A stretch of 64,000 nucleotides of DNA from Salinisphaera japonica YTM-1 (GTDB lineage Bacteria > Pseudomonadota > Gammaproteobacteria > Nevskiales > Salinisphaeraceae): the NCBI RefSeq assembly GCF_003788585.1, contig NZ_AYKG01000034.1, positions 62,001 through 126,000 on the forward strand, given 5' to 3'. Positions 1 to 6,631 of the stretch are shown in pieces. The translations under genes were made by a program, and so were the position numbers. Under the pieces are notes generated by a model. It saw nothing but the letters and a program-made list of their open reading frames with translations. It was not told the DNA's origin and ran no database searches. Position 1 is the stretch's first letter. Every line of letters begins with the position of its first letter.

Positions 1-1
1 C

Positions 2-130
2 ACGGTCAAGGGCAGTTTTGTCGGTATCAGCCTGCCGGGCTGGACCCTGATCGTGTTCGTCGCACTTGTACTCTTTGCCCTGGTCGGGCTGGCGCGCGGC
101 AAGCGCGAATCCGCACCGACCTCACGATAG
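2..130 (+). CDS. C-terminal end of a DsbB-like disulfide bond formation protein (partial)
   Basis: The window opens inside a gene; 42 codons remain before a TAG stop. The visible part reads ...KGSFVGISLPGWTLIVFVAL followed by more hydrophobic residues and a basic tail (RGKRES), i.e. one last transmembrane helix ending in the cytoplasm. The 'FxGxSxPxWTL' pattern before a final helix resembles the C terminus of DsbB, the inner-membrane quinone reductase that reoxidises DsbA. The cysteines that would prove this lie outside the window, so the identity is tentative. Confidence 0.5.
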   Translation, partial: TVKGSFVGISLPGWTLIVFVALVLFALVGLARGKRESAPTSR

Positions 131-152
131 ATCACTTAGTTAAAGGATGAGC

Positions 153-632
153 ATGCTTCCCGTTACCGATCTCTGCGACAAGTACAGCGACGATCTTCAG
201 ATTCTGGATCCGGTATTCACCGATTTCGGCGGCCGGCTGGATTTCGCCGGCCCCGTGTCCACGGTCAAATGCTTTGAGGACAATTCGCTCGTGCGTCTGG
301 CCCTGGAAGAGCCGGGCGAAAGCCGAGTGCTCGTGATCGACGGCGGGGGCTCCGAGCGGTGTGCGCTGCTGGGTGACAACCTGGCCCAGCTGGCCATCGA
401 CAACGAGTGGGCCGGCATTCTCGTATTTGGCTGTATTCGCGATTCGGCCGATATTTCGCAGATGGATGTGGCCGTGAAGGCGGTGAACACCCACCCGAAA
501 AAATCGTTCAAGAAGAATCAAGGCGAGCGCGACGTGCCGGTTCGGTTTGGCGGCGTCAACTTCATGCCGGGCGACTGGCTGTATGCCGATCTGGACGGCG
601 TGGTGCTGGCCGACGGTGAGCTGTCGCTCTGA
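153..632 (+). CDS. rraA: RraA, regulator of ribonuclease E activity
   Basis: The 159-residue protein aligns along its length with RraA as I know it: N-terminal LCDKYSDDLQ, then FGGRLDFAGP, TVKCFEDNSLV, the VLVIDGGGSERCALLGDNLA segment and the C-terminal FGGVNFMPGDWLYADLDGVVL. RraA binds RNase E and inhibits it, altering global mRNA turnover; the fold is shared with class II HMG/CHA aldolases. I prefer the ATG at 153 because the AAAGG at 142-146 lies six bases from it but directly abuts the other in-frame ATG at 147. The stop codon overlaps the proposed CTG start of the following glycosylase gene. Confidence 0.9.
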   Translation: MLPVTDLCDKYSDDLQILDPVFTDFGGRLDFAGPVSTVKCFEDNSLVRLALEEPGESRVLVIDGGGSERCALLGDNLAQLAIDNEWAGILVFGCIRDSADISQMDVAVKAVNTHPKKSFKKNQGERDVPVRFGGVNFMPGDWLYADLDGVVLADGELSL

Positions 633-1294
633 GGCCAAACCGGCCCGTTGATACACCACGACCGCGACGCGCGGATACACCGGCCGCCGGTTGCAGGCGT
701 TGCCCGCGTCTGGTTGCCCTCCGGCGTGAACTAGGCGCGACGTATCCGTCATACCACGGCGCTTCGGTCACGGCCGTGGGGCCGGTCGATGCCGCGTTGC
801 TGGTCGTCGGTCTGGCCCCGGGGCTGCACGGGGCCCACCGTACGGGGCGCCCATTCAGTGGTGATGACTCGGGCGGCCTGCTCTTCGAGATGCTGCATGC
901 CTATGGCTGGGCCAATCAGCCGGTTTCGACCGGGCCGGGCGATGGGCTGGTGCTCCAGAATTGTCGTATGACCAACGCCGTGAAGTGCCTGCCGCCGGAC
1001 AACCGGCCTCTGGGGCATGAGCGCCGCGCGTGTAGTGGCTTCTTGCGCGCCGAACTGCGCGGCCCGCGGGTGATCGTCGCCCTGGGCCGCCTGGCGCATG
1101 ACGCGGTGCTTGCAGCGTTATCAATCCGCATCGCGGCCTATCCGTTCGGCCATGCCTGCGAGCATCGCCTGGATGACCGGCGGGTGCTGATCGACTCGTA
1201 CCACTGCAGCCGCTATAACCTGAACACCCGGCGTCTGACCCGTGACGGGTTCGCCGCGGTATTTGCGCAGGCCCGGCGCCGACTCGTTGCCTAG
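629..1294 (+). CDS. Family-5 (UDGb-type) 4Fe-4S uracil-DNA glycosylase
   Basis: The body carries the UDG family 4/5 signature GLAPGLHGAHRTGRPFSGD, TNAVKCLPP, ERRAC and the C-terminal DSYHCSRYNLNTRRLT typical of UDGb. The enzyme removes uracil and deaminated purines from DNA. The first usable conventional start is the GTG at 776, but the same frame is open back to 620 and encodes CRRCPRLVALRREL (codons 692-733). This is the N-terminal CxxCPRL that, with the Cys of VKC and RRAC, binds the 4Fe-4S cluster. There is no ATG, GTG or TTG between the stop at 617 and this motif. A CTG at 629 overlaps the rraA stop (CTGA) and follows GGTGAG at 615-620, so I propose it as the start, giving 221 residues. 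The stop codon TAG (1292-1294) is created by the first two bases of the repeat that follows. Confidence 0.8.
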   Translation: MRPNRPVDTPRPRRADTPAAGCRRCPRLVALRRELGATYPSYHGASVTAVGPVDAALLVVGLAPGLHGAHRTGRPFSGDDSGGLLFEMLHAYGWANQPVSTGPGDGLVLQNCRMTNAVKCLPPDNRPLGHERRACSGFLRAELRGPRVIVALGRLAHDAVLAALSIRIAAYPFGHACEHRLDDRRVLIDSYHCSRYNLNTRRLTRDGFAAVFAQARRRLVA

Positions 1295-1561
1295 GGCGCG
1301 TCGTCATAAGATAAACCGGCGCACCGGCGGCCAAGCCGCGGCAAGACAAGGCATCGCGAGTGCAGCGTGGTTATTCCACGTAAACGGACGATAACGCAGG
1401 ATTGCCGGGGCTTGCCCACCGGCCCATTCGGGTTGCTCGCGCCGGACGCGCCATGCCGCGTTGCGGGCCTTGACCGTGGCTGGCCACGCTCGGCGGCCCG
1501 CGCCTTGCCTGACACGCCCGGCGCGGGCAATGCGACGGCATATCCTATGACGACACGCCCT
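1293..1561 (-). mobile_element. Structured repeat of about 270 bp, copy R1
   Basis: This 269-bp element starts AGGGCGCGTCGTCATAAGAT and ends with the near-complement (CCTATGACGACACGCCCT). Inside lie two long complementary arms, one with a CGTGG-TTATT-CCACG hairpin, separated by CCCATTCGGG. It is closely similar to R3 (60822) in the same orientation and to R2 (27090) inverted; the minus sign means inverted relative to R2, A and B. It sits between the uracil-DNA glycosylase and uvrC. Deleting AGGG...CCCT joins T(1292) to GG(1562), a TGG codon, so the glycosylase frame would continue 18 codons to TGA at 1615. No flanking duplication is seen. An uvrC reading frame can be extended through it, but it has no coding character. 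Confidence 0.85.
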
Positions 1562-1621
1562 GGGGGCACGCTGATCGCGCCGGCTCTTGTCTTGTCTGCG
1601 CGCCGCACACAGTTTGAGCCC

Positions 1622-3448
1622 ATGACCGAGCCCAACGATTTCGACCCGAACCGTTATGTCCGCCAGCTGACCAGCCGGCCGGGCGTCTATCGTATGTATG
1701 ACGCCGAGGGCGAAGTGCTATACGTCGGCAAGGCGAAAAACCTCAAGAAACGGGTGTCGAGCTATTTTCTGCGCGCTTCGGGCAACGCCAAGACCGAGGC
1801 GATGCTCGATCAGGTGGCCAATATCGAGGTCACCATCACGCATACCGAAGACGATGCGTTGTTGCTCGAGTCCACGCTCATCAAGAAGCATCGGCCGCGC
1901 TACAACATCGTTCTGCGCGACGACAAGAGCTACCCGTATCTGTTGCTCACCGGTGATAACGACTACCCGCGTGTGGTCTATCATCGCGGCGCCCAGAAGA
2001 AGAAAGGCCAGTATTTCGGCCCGTTCCCAAGCTCGGGTGCCGTCAAGAACACGGCCGATACGCTCATGCGGCTGTTCCAGCTGCGCAACTGTCGTGACAG
2101 CTACTTCGAGAATCGCTCGCGGCCGTGCCTTCAGTATCAGATCAAGCGCTGCAGCGCGCCGTGCGTGGGTTACATCAGTAAAGAAGACTATGCCCGCGAT
2201 GTGGCCGATGCGGCGTCCCTGCTGGAGGGCAAGAACGACAAGCTCATCGATCGGCTGGTCGGTGACATGGAAGCCGCCGCCGGGCGTCTGGATTTCGAGA
2301 CCGCCACACGGCTGCGCGAAAAAATCTCCGCCCTGCGGCGCCTGCAGGCGCAGAGCCAGAGCGTGGGCGGCAAGAGTGATTTCGATTTGATCTGCGGGGC
2401 CATCGATGGCGGCGTGGCGGCGATGGTGGTGGTGACCGTGCGGGGCGGTATCAATCTGGGCCATCGCAGTTTCTTTCCCAGCGCCCCGGCCGGCACCGAT
2501 ATCGCGGACGCCATGACAGCCTTCATCAGCCAGTATTATCTGGAACGCCCGGTGCCGCCCGAGCTGCTGGTTGATCCGTTACCCAGCGAGGACACGTCTC
2601 TGGCCGACAACCTGACCAACCGGGCCAAGCGGAAAGTGGCGATCAAGACCAACGTGCGCGGCGAGCGGCGGCGCTGGCTCGACAATACGCGTGCGACGCT
2701 GGCCCAGACCCTGTCGGCCCAGCTGGCCAGCCGCGCCGGCGTCGAAAAACGCCTGACTGCACTGGCCAACGCGTTGAAGCTGCCCGAGCCACCGATGCAG
2801 ATGGCCTGCTTCGATATCAGCCACACCCGCGGTGAGAAGACGGTGGCCTCTTGTGTGGTTTTTGAGGCCGGGGCGCCGAACAAATCCGCGTATCGTCGAT
2901 TCAATATCACCGATATCGAGCCCGGTGACGACTACGCTGCCATGCGCCAGGCGCTCACACGACGATTCAAGCGGGTGCAGGCCGGCGAGGCGAAACTACC
3001 CGATCTGCTGCTGATCGACGGCGGCAAGGGCCAGCTCGGCGTGGCCGAAAAAGTGCTCGACGAACTGGGCGTGGGCGGCGTTCAGCTGCTCGGCGTGGCC
3101 AAGGGCTCAACCCGCAAACCGGGGCTTGAGCAGTTGTTCTTGCCGGGCCATGACGCGCCTCTCATACTGCCGGCGGATTCCCCGGCGCTGCATCTGGTTC
3201 AGCAGATCCGCGACGAAGCCCACCGATTTGCTATTGCCGCGCATCGCGGGCAGCGTGGCAAGGCGCGTAGCACGTCCATGCTCGATGAAATCGAGGGCCT
3301 GGGGCCCAAGCGACGCAAGGCACTGCTCAAGGCCTTTGGCGGACCGAAGCAGGTCTCGCGTGCCGGCATCACGGATCTGGCGCGCGTCGAGGGTATCAGC
3401 GCAGCCCTTGCCCAGCGTATTTATGATCATTTCCACGACACGGCCTGA
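1622..3448 (+). CDS. uvrC: UvrC, excinuclease ABC subunit C
   Basis: The 608-residue protein has the UvrC architecture. An N-terminal GIY-YIG nuclease domain (SRPGVYRMYDAEGEVLYVGKAKNLKKR) makes the 3' incision. A cysteine-containing segment (RPCLQYQIKRCSAPC), a UVR domain around residues 205-235 and the RNase H-like domain (MACFDISHTRGE...LLLIDGGKGQL) for the 5' incision follow. Tandem helix-hairpin-helix motifs close it (LDEIEGLGPKRRKALLKAFGG). UvrC acts with UvrAB in nucleotide excision repair. I take the ATG at 1622, which gives the usual N terminus; the frame runs further upstream only through repeat R1. Followed after 33 bases by pgsA, as in many gammaproteobacteria. Confidence 0.97.
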   Translation: MTEPNDFDPNRYVRQLTSRPGVYRMYDAEGEVLYVGKAKNLKKRVSSYFLRASGNAKTEAMLDQVANIEVTITHTEDDALLLESTLIKKHRPRYNIVLRDDKSYPYLLLTGDNDYPRVVYHRGAQKKKGQYFGPFPSSGAVKNTADTLMRLFQLRNCRDSYFENRSRPCLQYQIKRCSAPCVGYISKEDYARDVADAASLLEGKNDKLIDRLVGDMEAAAGRLDFETATRLREKISALRRLQAQSQSVGGKSDFDLICGAIDGGVAAMVVVTVRGGINLGHRSFFPSAPAGTDIADAMTAFISQYYLERPVPPELLVDPLPSEDTSLADNLTNRAKRKVAIKTNVRGERRRWLDNTRATLAQTLSAQLASRAGVEKRLTALANALKLPEPPMQMACFDISHTRGEKTVASCVVFEAGAPNKSAYRRFNITDIEPGDDYAAMRQALTRRFKRVQAGEAKLPDLLLIDGGKGQLGVAEKVLDELGVGGVQLLGVAKGSTRKPGLEQLFLPGHDAPLILPADSPALHLVQQIRDEAHRFAIAAHRGQRGKARSTSMLDEIEGLGPKRRKALLKAFGGPKQVSRAGITDLARVEGISAALAQRIYDHFHDTA

Positions 3449-3481
3449 TCGGGTCGGTCACTTCATCACAAGAGGCGCGCC

Positions 3482-4048
3482 TTGAATCTGCCGACCTGGT
3501 TGACTCTGTTCCGACTGCTATTGATTCCTTTCGTCGTCGGACTGTTGTTCGTGCGCATGCCCGGGTTCAACAGCGTGGCGGCCGTGTTGTTCGGCATCGC
3601 CCTGGCCACCGACTGGCTCGACGGGCATCTGGCGCGGCGCTGGAACCAGACATCGGATTTCGGTGCGTTTCTGGATCCCGTGGCCGACAAACTCATCGTC
3701 TGTGGCGTGCTCGTTATGCTCACGTATCGGGTGCCGGAATTCTTCGTCGCACTGCCGGCCGCGATCATCGTCGGTCGCGAGCTTACGGTCTCGGCTCTTC
3801 GAGAATGGATGGCAGAGCTTGGTGAGCGCGGTATCGTTGCGGTTGGTTCGCTCGGCAAGTACAAGACGGCGGTTCAGATGCTGGCGATCTTTCTAATGCT
3901 TTTCGATCTGTTCGAACGTGGCACGATATTTTTCGTTGGCGTGGTGCTGCTCGTCATCTCATCGGCCATCACGCTCTGGTCCATGGTGCTGTATCTAAAA
4001 CAGGCCTGGCCACGGCTGACACGAGGGCAGGGTTCGATCGACGTCTAA
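3482..4048 (+). CDS. pgsA: PgsA, CDP-diacylglycerol-glycerol-3-phosphate 3-phosphatidyltransferase
   Basis: This is a 188-residue integral membrane protein with the complete CDP-alcohol phosphatidyltransferase motif DG-x2-AR-x8-G-x3-D-x3-D (DGHLARRWNQTSDFGAFLDP, then VAD). It makes phosphatidylglycerol phosphate, the committed step to phosphatidylglycerol and cardiolipin. The start is TTG at 3482, preceded by AAGAGG. N-terminal NLPTWLTLFRL is characteristic of the family. The uvrC-pgsA-tRNA order is the same as in Escherichia coli. Confidence 0.95.
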   Translation: MNLPTWLTLFRLLLIPFVVGLLFVRMPGFNSVAAVLFGIALATDWLDGHLARRWNQTSDFGAFLDPVADKLIVCGVLVMLTYRVPEFFVALPAAIIVGRELTVSALREWMAELGERGIVAVGSLGKYKTAVQMLAIFLMLFDLFERGTIFFVGVVLLVISSAITLWSMVLYLKQAWPRLTRGQGSIDV

Positions 4049-4123
4049 GAGCCATGGTTGCCGGCTATCGGACAAGGCCTGGCCGGCTTTTGTAAGTCGC
4101 TGAAAATTTTTCCGAATCAAGTC

Positions 4124-4151
4124 TTGACCGTTATCGCCAGATCTCTATAAT
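4124..4151 (+). promoter_or_regulatory. Sigma-70 promoter of the tRNA-Gly gene
   Basis: TTGACC (4124-4129) and a perfect TATAAT (4146-4151) are separated by 16 bases, followed by a GC-rich discriminator (GCGCAC) and the tRNA about 13 bases later. The strong -10 and GC-rich discriminator are usual for stable-RNA promoters under stringent control; the control itself is inferred. Confidence 0.8.
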
Positions 4152-4164
4152 GCGCACACACAAG

Positions 4165-4239
4165 GCGGGAATAGCTCAGTGGTAGAGCACAACCTTGCCA
4201 AGGTTGGGGTCGCGAGTTCGAATCTCGTTTCCCGCTCCA
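4165..4239 (+). tRNA. tRNA-Gly (GCC)
   Basis: A full cloverleaf is visible: acceptor GCGGGAA pairing with TTCCCGC, D-arm AGCTCAGTGGTAGAGC, anticodon loop with GCC in ACCTTGCCAAGGT, T-arm GTTCGAATC, and an encoded CCA. Same position after pgsA as glyW of E. coli. Confidence 0.97.
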
Positions 4240-4245
4240 AACGGC

Positions 4246-4277
4246 AAAGCCCTGGCCGCAACGGCCGGGGTTTTTCT
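4246..4277 (+). terminator. Rho-independent terminator between tRNA-Gly and tRNA-Cys
   Basis: CCCTGGCCG-CAA-CGGCCGGGG (one G-T pair) is followed by TTTTTCTTT. It could also act as the 3' boundary for processing of tRNA-Gly. Confidence 0.75.
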
Positions 4278-4314
4278 TTATCGAGGCAGTCTTGATAGAT
4301 TCTGCTTCGACACC

Positions 4315-4388
4315 GGCCAGGTGGCAGAGTGGTGATGCAGCGGCCTGCAAAGCCGCGTACCTCGGTTCGATTCCGGGCCTGGCCTCCA
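4315..4388 (+). tRNA. tRNA-Cys (GCA)
   Basis: Acceptor GGCCAGG pairs with CCTGGCC; the anticodon stem-loop is CGGCCTGCAAAGCCG with GCA; T-loop GGTTCGATTCC and encoded CCA are present. Corresponds in position to cysT. Confidence 0.96.
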
Positions 4389-4429
4389 TATTATCGTTGT
4401 CTTCCCCAGACACGAAGTACCGCCATCCT

Positions 4430-4516
4430 GCCCGGGTGGCGAAATTGGTAGACGCATGGGACTTAAAATCCCTTGGCCTTCGGGCCGTGCCGGTTCGAGT
4501 CCGGCCCCGGGCACCA
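4430..4516 (+). tRNA. tRNA-Leu (TAA)
   Basis: A class II tRNA of 87 bases with acceptor GCCCGGG/CCCGGGC, anticodon loop CTTAAAA (TAA), a long variable arm (TGGCCTTCGGGCCG), T-arm GGTTCGAGTCC and encoded CCA. Corresponds in position to leuZ. Confidence 0.96.
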
Positions 4517-4623
4517 TTATCTGATACGTGTCTGGTTCGCTCGATTGCGTGCTATCGGGCGTTGCCCTCACCCGGCAACGCGTTACACTCAGGTCACTCG
4601 TTTAAAAACACCGAATAAAAACG

Positions 4624-5511
4624 ATGGCAGGAGACAAGACGCTCGCGTTCGACCGGCTTCCCTCGGTTGCGCCGTATTATCTGCGTGCGGCCACAACGCT
4701 TTCAGGCGGCCTCGATGCCGGGCAGACCATTCCACGGATCGAGGCGCGTATCTCGAACCTGTCGATACGGGCCGAGCACTTGGCGCGTTATCGCAAGGTC
4801 TGTGGGTTTGCGCGGTCCCAGATGCTGCCCATCACGTACCCCCACGTGCTGGCTTTTCCGCTTCACATGGCCGTGCTCACGCACAAGGCATTTCCGCTGA
4901 AACTGCTGGGGCTCGTGCATGTTCGTAATCGCATCACGCAGCATCGCGCACTGGGCGTGGATGAAGCATTGGATCTAGTGATTTCAGTCGACGGGCACCG
5001 AGAAGCGGCCAAGGGTATCGAGTTCGATCTCGTCACCGAGGCGTTTGCCGCAGACGGTGAACCGGTCTGGCAAGCCAGCGGCACGATGCTCTCGCGCCAG
5101 AAGACCAGCGTGTCCGGTGATAACAAGAAAAAACACAGCGGCCCGCCGACGCTGGATTTCACCCCGGATGCTCAGAACGCCTGGTCGATCCCGGGGGATA
5201 TCGGTCGTCAATATGCCGGCGCGGCCGGCGACTACAACCCGATTCATCTGAGCCCGTATTCAGCCAAGCTTTTCGGCTTCAAGCGCGCAATCGCGCACGG
5301 CATGTGGACAAAGGCGCGCGCGGCCGCCGCATTGACCGATCAGATCGGCGAAGGCGCCGCCACAATCGATGTGGCATTCAAGAAACCGGTGTTTCTGCCC
5401 GCCAAGGCCGTGTTCTGTCAGGGCCCGCTCGACGGTGATCGGGCGTTCGCGCTGACGGACGAGTCGGGCGATGTTCATCATCTGACAGGTAGCCTTGCCA
5501 CCGGCGACTAA
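4624..5511 (+). CDS. MaoC-like acyl dehydratase (hot-dog fold)
   Basis: The 295-residue protein has two hot-dog-like halves. The C-terminal half carries the hydratase-2 motif: GDYNPIHLSPYSAKLFGFKR, then IAHGMW, with the Asp and His expected to activate water for hydration of an enoyl-CoA. The N-terminal half (residues about 20-150) lacks the motif, as in two-domain MaoC proteins. The likely substrate is a medium or long acyl-CoA, but the sequence does not fix it. It lies alone between the tRNA cluster and galU; the ATG at 4624 has no strong ribosome site. Confidence 0.8.
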   Translation: MAGDKTLAFDRLPSVAPYYLRAATTLSGGLDAGQTIPRIEARISNLSIRAEHLARYRKVCGFARSQMLPITYPHVLAFPLHMAVLTHKAFPLKLLGLVHVRNRITQHRALGVDEALDLVISVDGHREAAKGIEFDLVTEAFAADGEPVWQASGTMLSRQKTSVSGDNKKKHSGPPTLDFTPDAQNAWSIPGDIGRQYAGAAGDYNPIHLSPYSAKLFGFKRAIAHGMWTKARAAAALTDQIGEGAATIDVAFKKPVFLPAKAVFCQGPLDGDRAFALTDESGDVHHLTGSLATGD

Positions 5512-5568
5512 CGAAACTCGTTTGCCAGACGTTATTCTTCGCACACAGTCACTTTCGAAAGGCGGATC

Positions 5569-6471
5569 ATGAGAATCAAGAAAGCGGTATTCCCGGTCGC
5601 AGGGCTGGGAACGCGGTTTCTGCCGGCCACGAAGGCCAGCGCCAAGGAAATGCTACCGGTGGTCGACAAGCCGCTGATTCAATACGCGGTCAAGGAAGCG
5701 ATCGCCGCCGGCGCAGAAGAGATGGTGTTCATCACGAGCCACGCCAAGAACTCGATCATGGATCATTTTGATCGAGACTATGAGCTGGAGGCCGCGCTTG
5801 AAGCCAAGGGCAAGAAAGAGTTGCTTGATGCCGTGCATGATGTGCTGCCGCCGGGTGTGAGCTGTGTCTATATCCGCCAGCCCGAGCAGCTGGGCCTGGG
5901 CCATGCCATCAGCTGCGCGCTGCCTGCCGTTGGCGATCAGGACTTTGCCGTTATTCTCGCCGATGACCTGATCGCAGGCTCGTTCCAACCCTGCATGGCA
6001 CAGATGCACCGGGTGTATCAGGAATACGGCACAAGCGTTCTGGCGGTACAACGCGTGCCGTGGGAAGAAACCCATAAATACGGCATCGTCGAGTCCGAGC
6101 AGATCGGCCCCGGTCTGTCCGAGATTCGTGGCATAGTCGAGAAACCGAAGACAGAAGAAGCGCCTTCGAACCTGGCTGTCGTTGGACGTTATATATTAAC
6201 GCCGCGTATATTTAGGCTTATCGATCGAACGAAGCCTGGGGCAGGCAACGAGATTCAGCTGACCGATGCCATCGAGGCACTGATGGGCGAGCAGACCGTG
6301 CTGGCCTATGAGTTTGAAGGCACACGCTACGATTGCGGCAGCAAGTTCGGGTATTTGAAAGCCAACGTTGAGATGGGGCTGCAGCATCCAGAGATCGGTG
6401 GTGAGTTTCGATCCTATCTGCGCGGCCTGACAGACGGCTGGCTCGACGAGCCCAACAGCAAGATTGGTTGA
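5569..6471 (+). CDS. galU: GalU, UTP-glucose-1-phosphate uridylyltransferase
   Basis: The 300-residue protein begins with the nucleotidyltransferase motif VAGLGTRFLPATKASAKEML and continues with VVDKPLIQYAVKEA, LGLGHAISCA and FAVILADDLI, all diagnostic of bacterial GalU. It makes UDP-glucose for envelope glycans and osmolyte synthesis. GAAAGG lies upstream of the ATG. A perfect hairpin follows the stop codon. Confidence 0.95.
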   Translation: MRIKKAVFPVAGLGTRFLPATKASAKEMLPVVDKPLIQYAVKEAIAAGAEEMVFITSHAKNSIMDHFDRDYELEAALEAKGKKELLDAVHDVLPPGVSCVYIRQPEQLGLGHAISCALPAVGDQDFAVILADDLIAGSFQPCMAQMHRVYQEYGTSVLAVQRVPWEETHKYGIVESEQIGPGLSEIRGIVEKPKTEEAPSNLAVVGRYILTPRIFRLIDRTKPGAGNEIQLTDAIEALMGEQTVLAYEFEGTRYDCGSKFGYLKANVEMGLQHPEIGGEFRSYLRGLTDGWLDEPNSKIG

Positions 6472-6472
6472 A

Positions 6473-6514
6473 AACAGGCGCTGATCCGCGTCATATCGCG
6501 GTTCAGCGCCTGTT
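6473..6514. terminator. Long perfect hairpin after galU
   Basis: AACAGGCGCTGA and TCAGCGCCTGTT form a 12-bp perfect stem around an 18-base loop that itself contains CCGCG/CGCGG. There is no T-run, so it may be a processing or weak termination structure and not a classical intrinsic terminator. Confidence 0.45.
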
Positions 6515-6631
6515 GAGACACGTTAGTTTGTTATCATATCGGCCCGGTCGCGGGGTGTGATCGAACAACCTCGCGCTGACGAACGACCAGGAGATGAGTC
6601 CGGCATCTCGCCCTGGTAACAACCTGTATCT

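Noticed and set aside
1367-1621. N-terminal extension of uvrC of 85 codons
   Set aside because: It lies mostly within repeat R1, lacks UvrC similarity, and the ATG at 1622 gives the normal N terminus.
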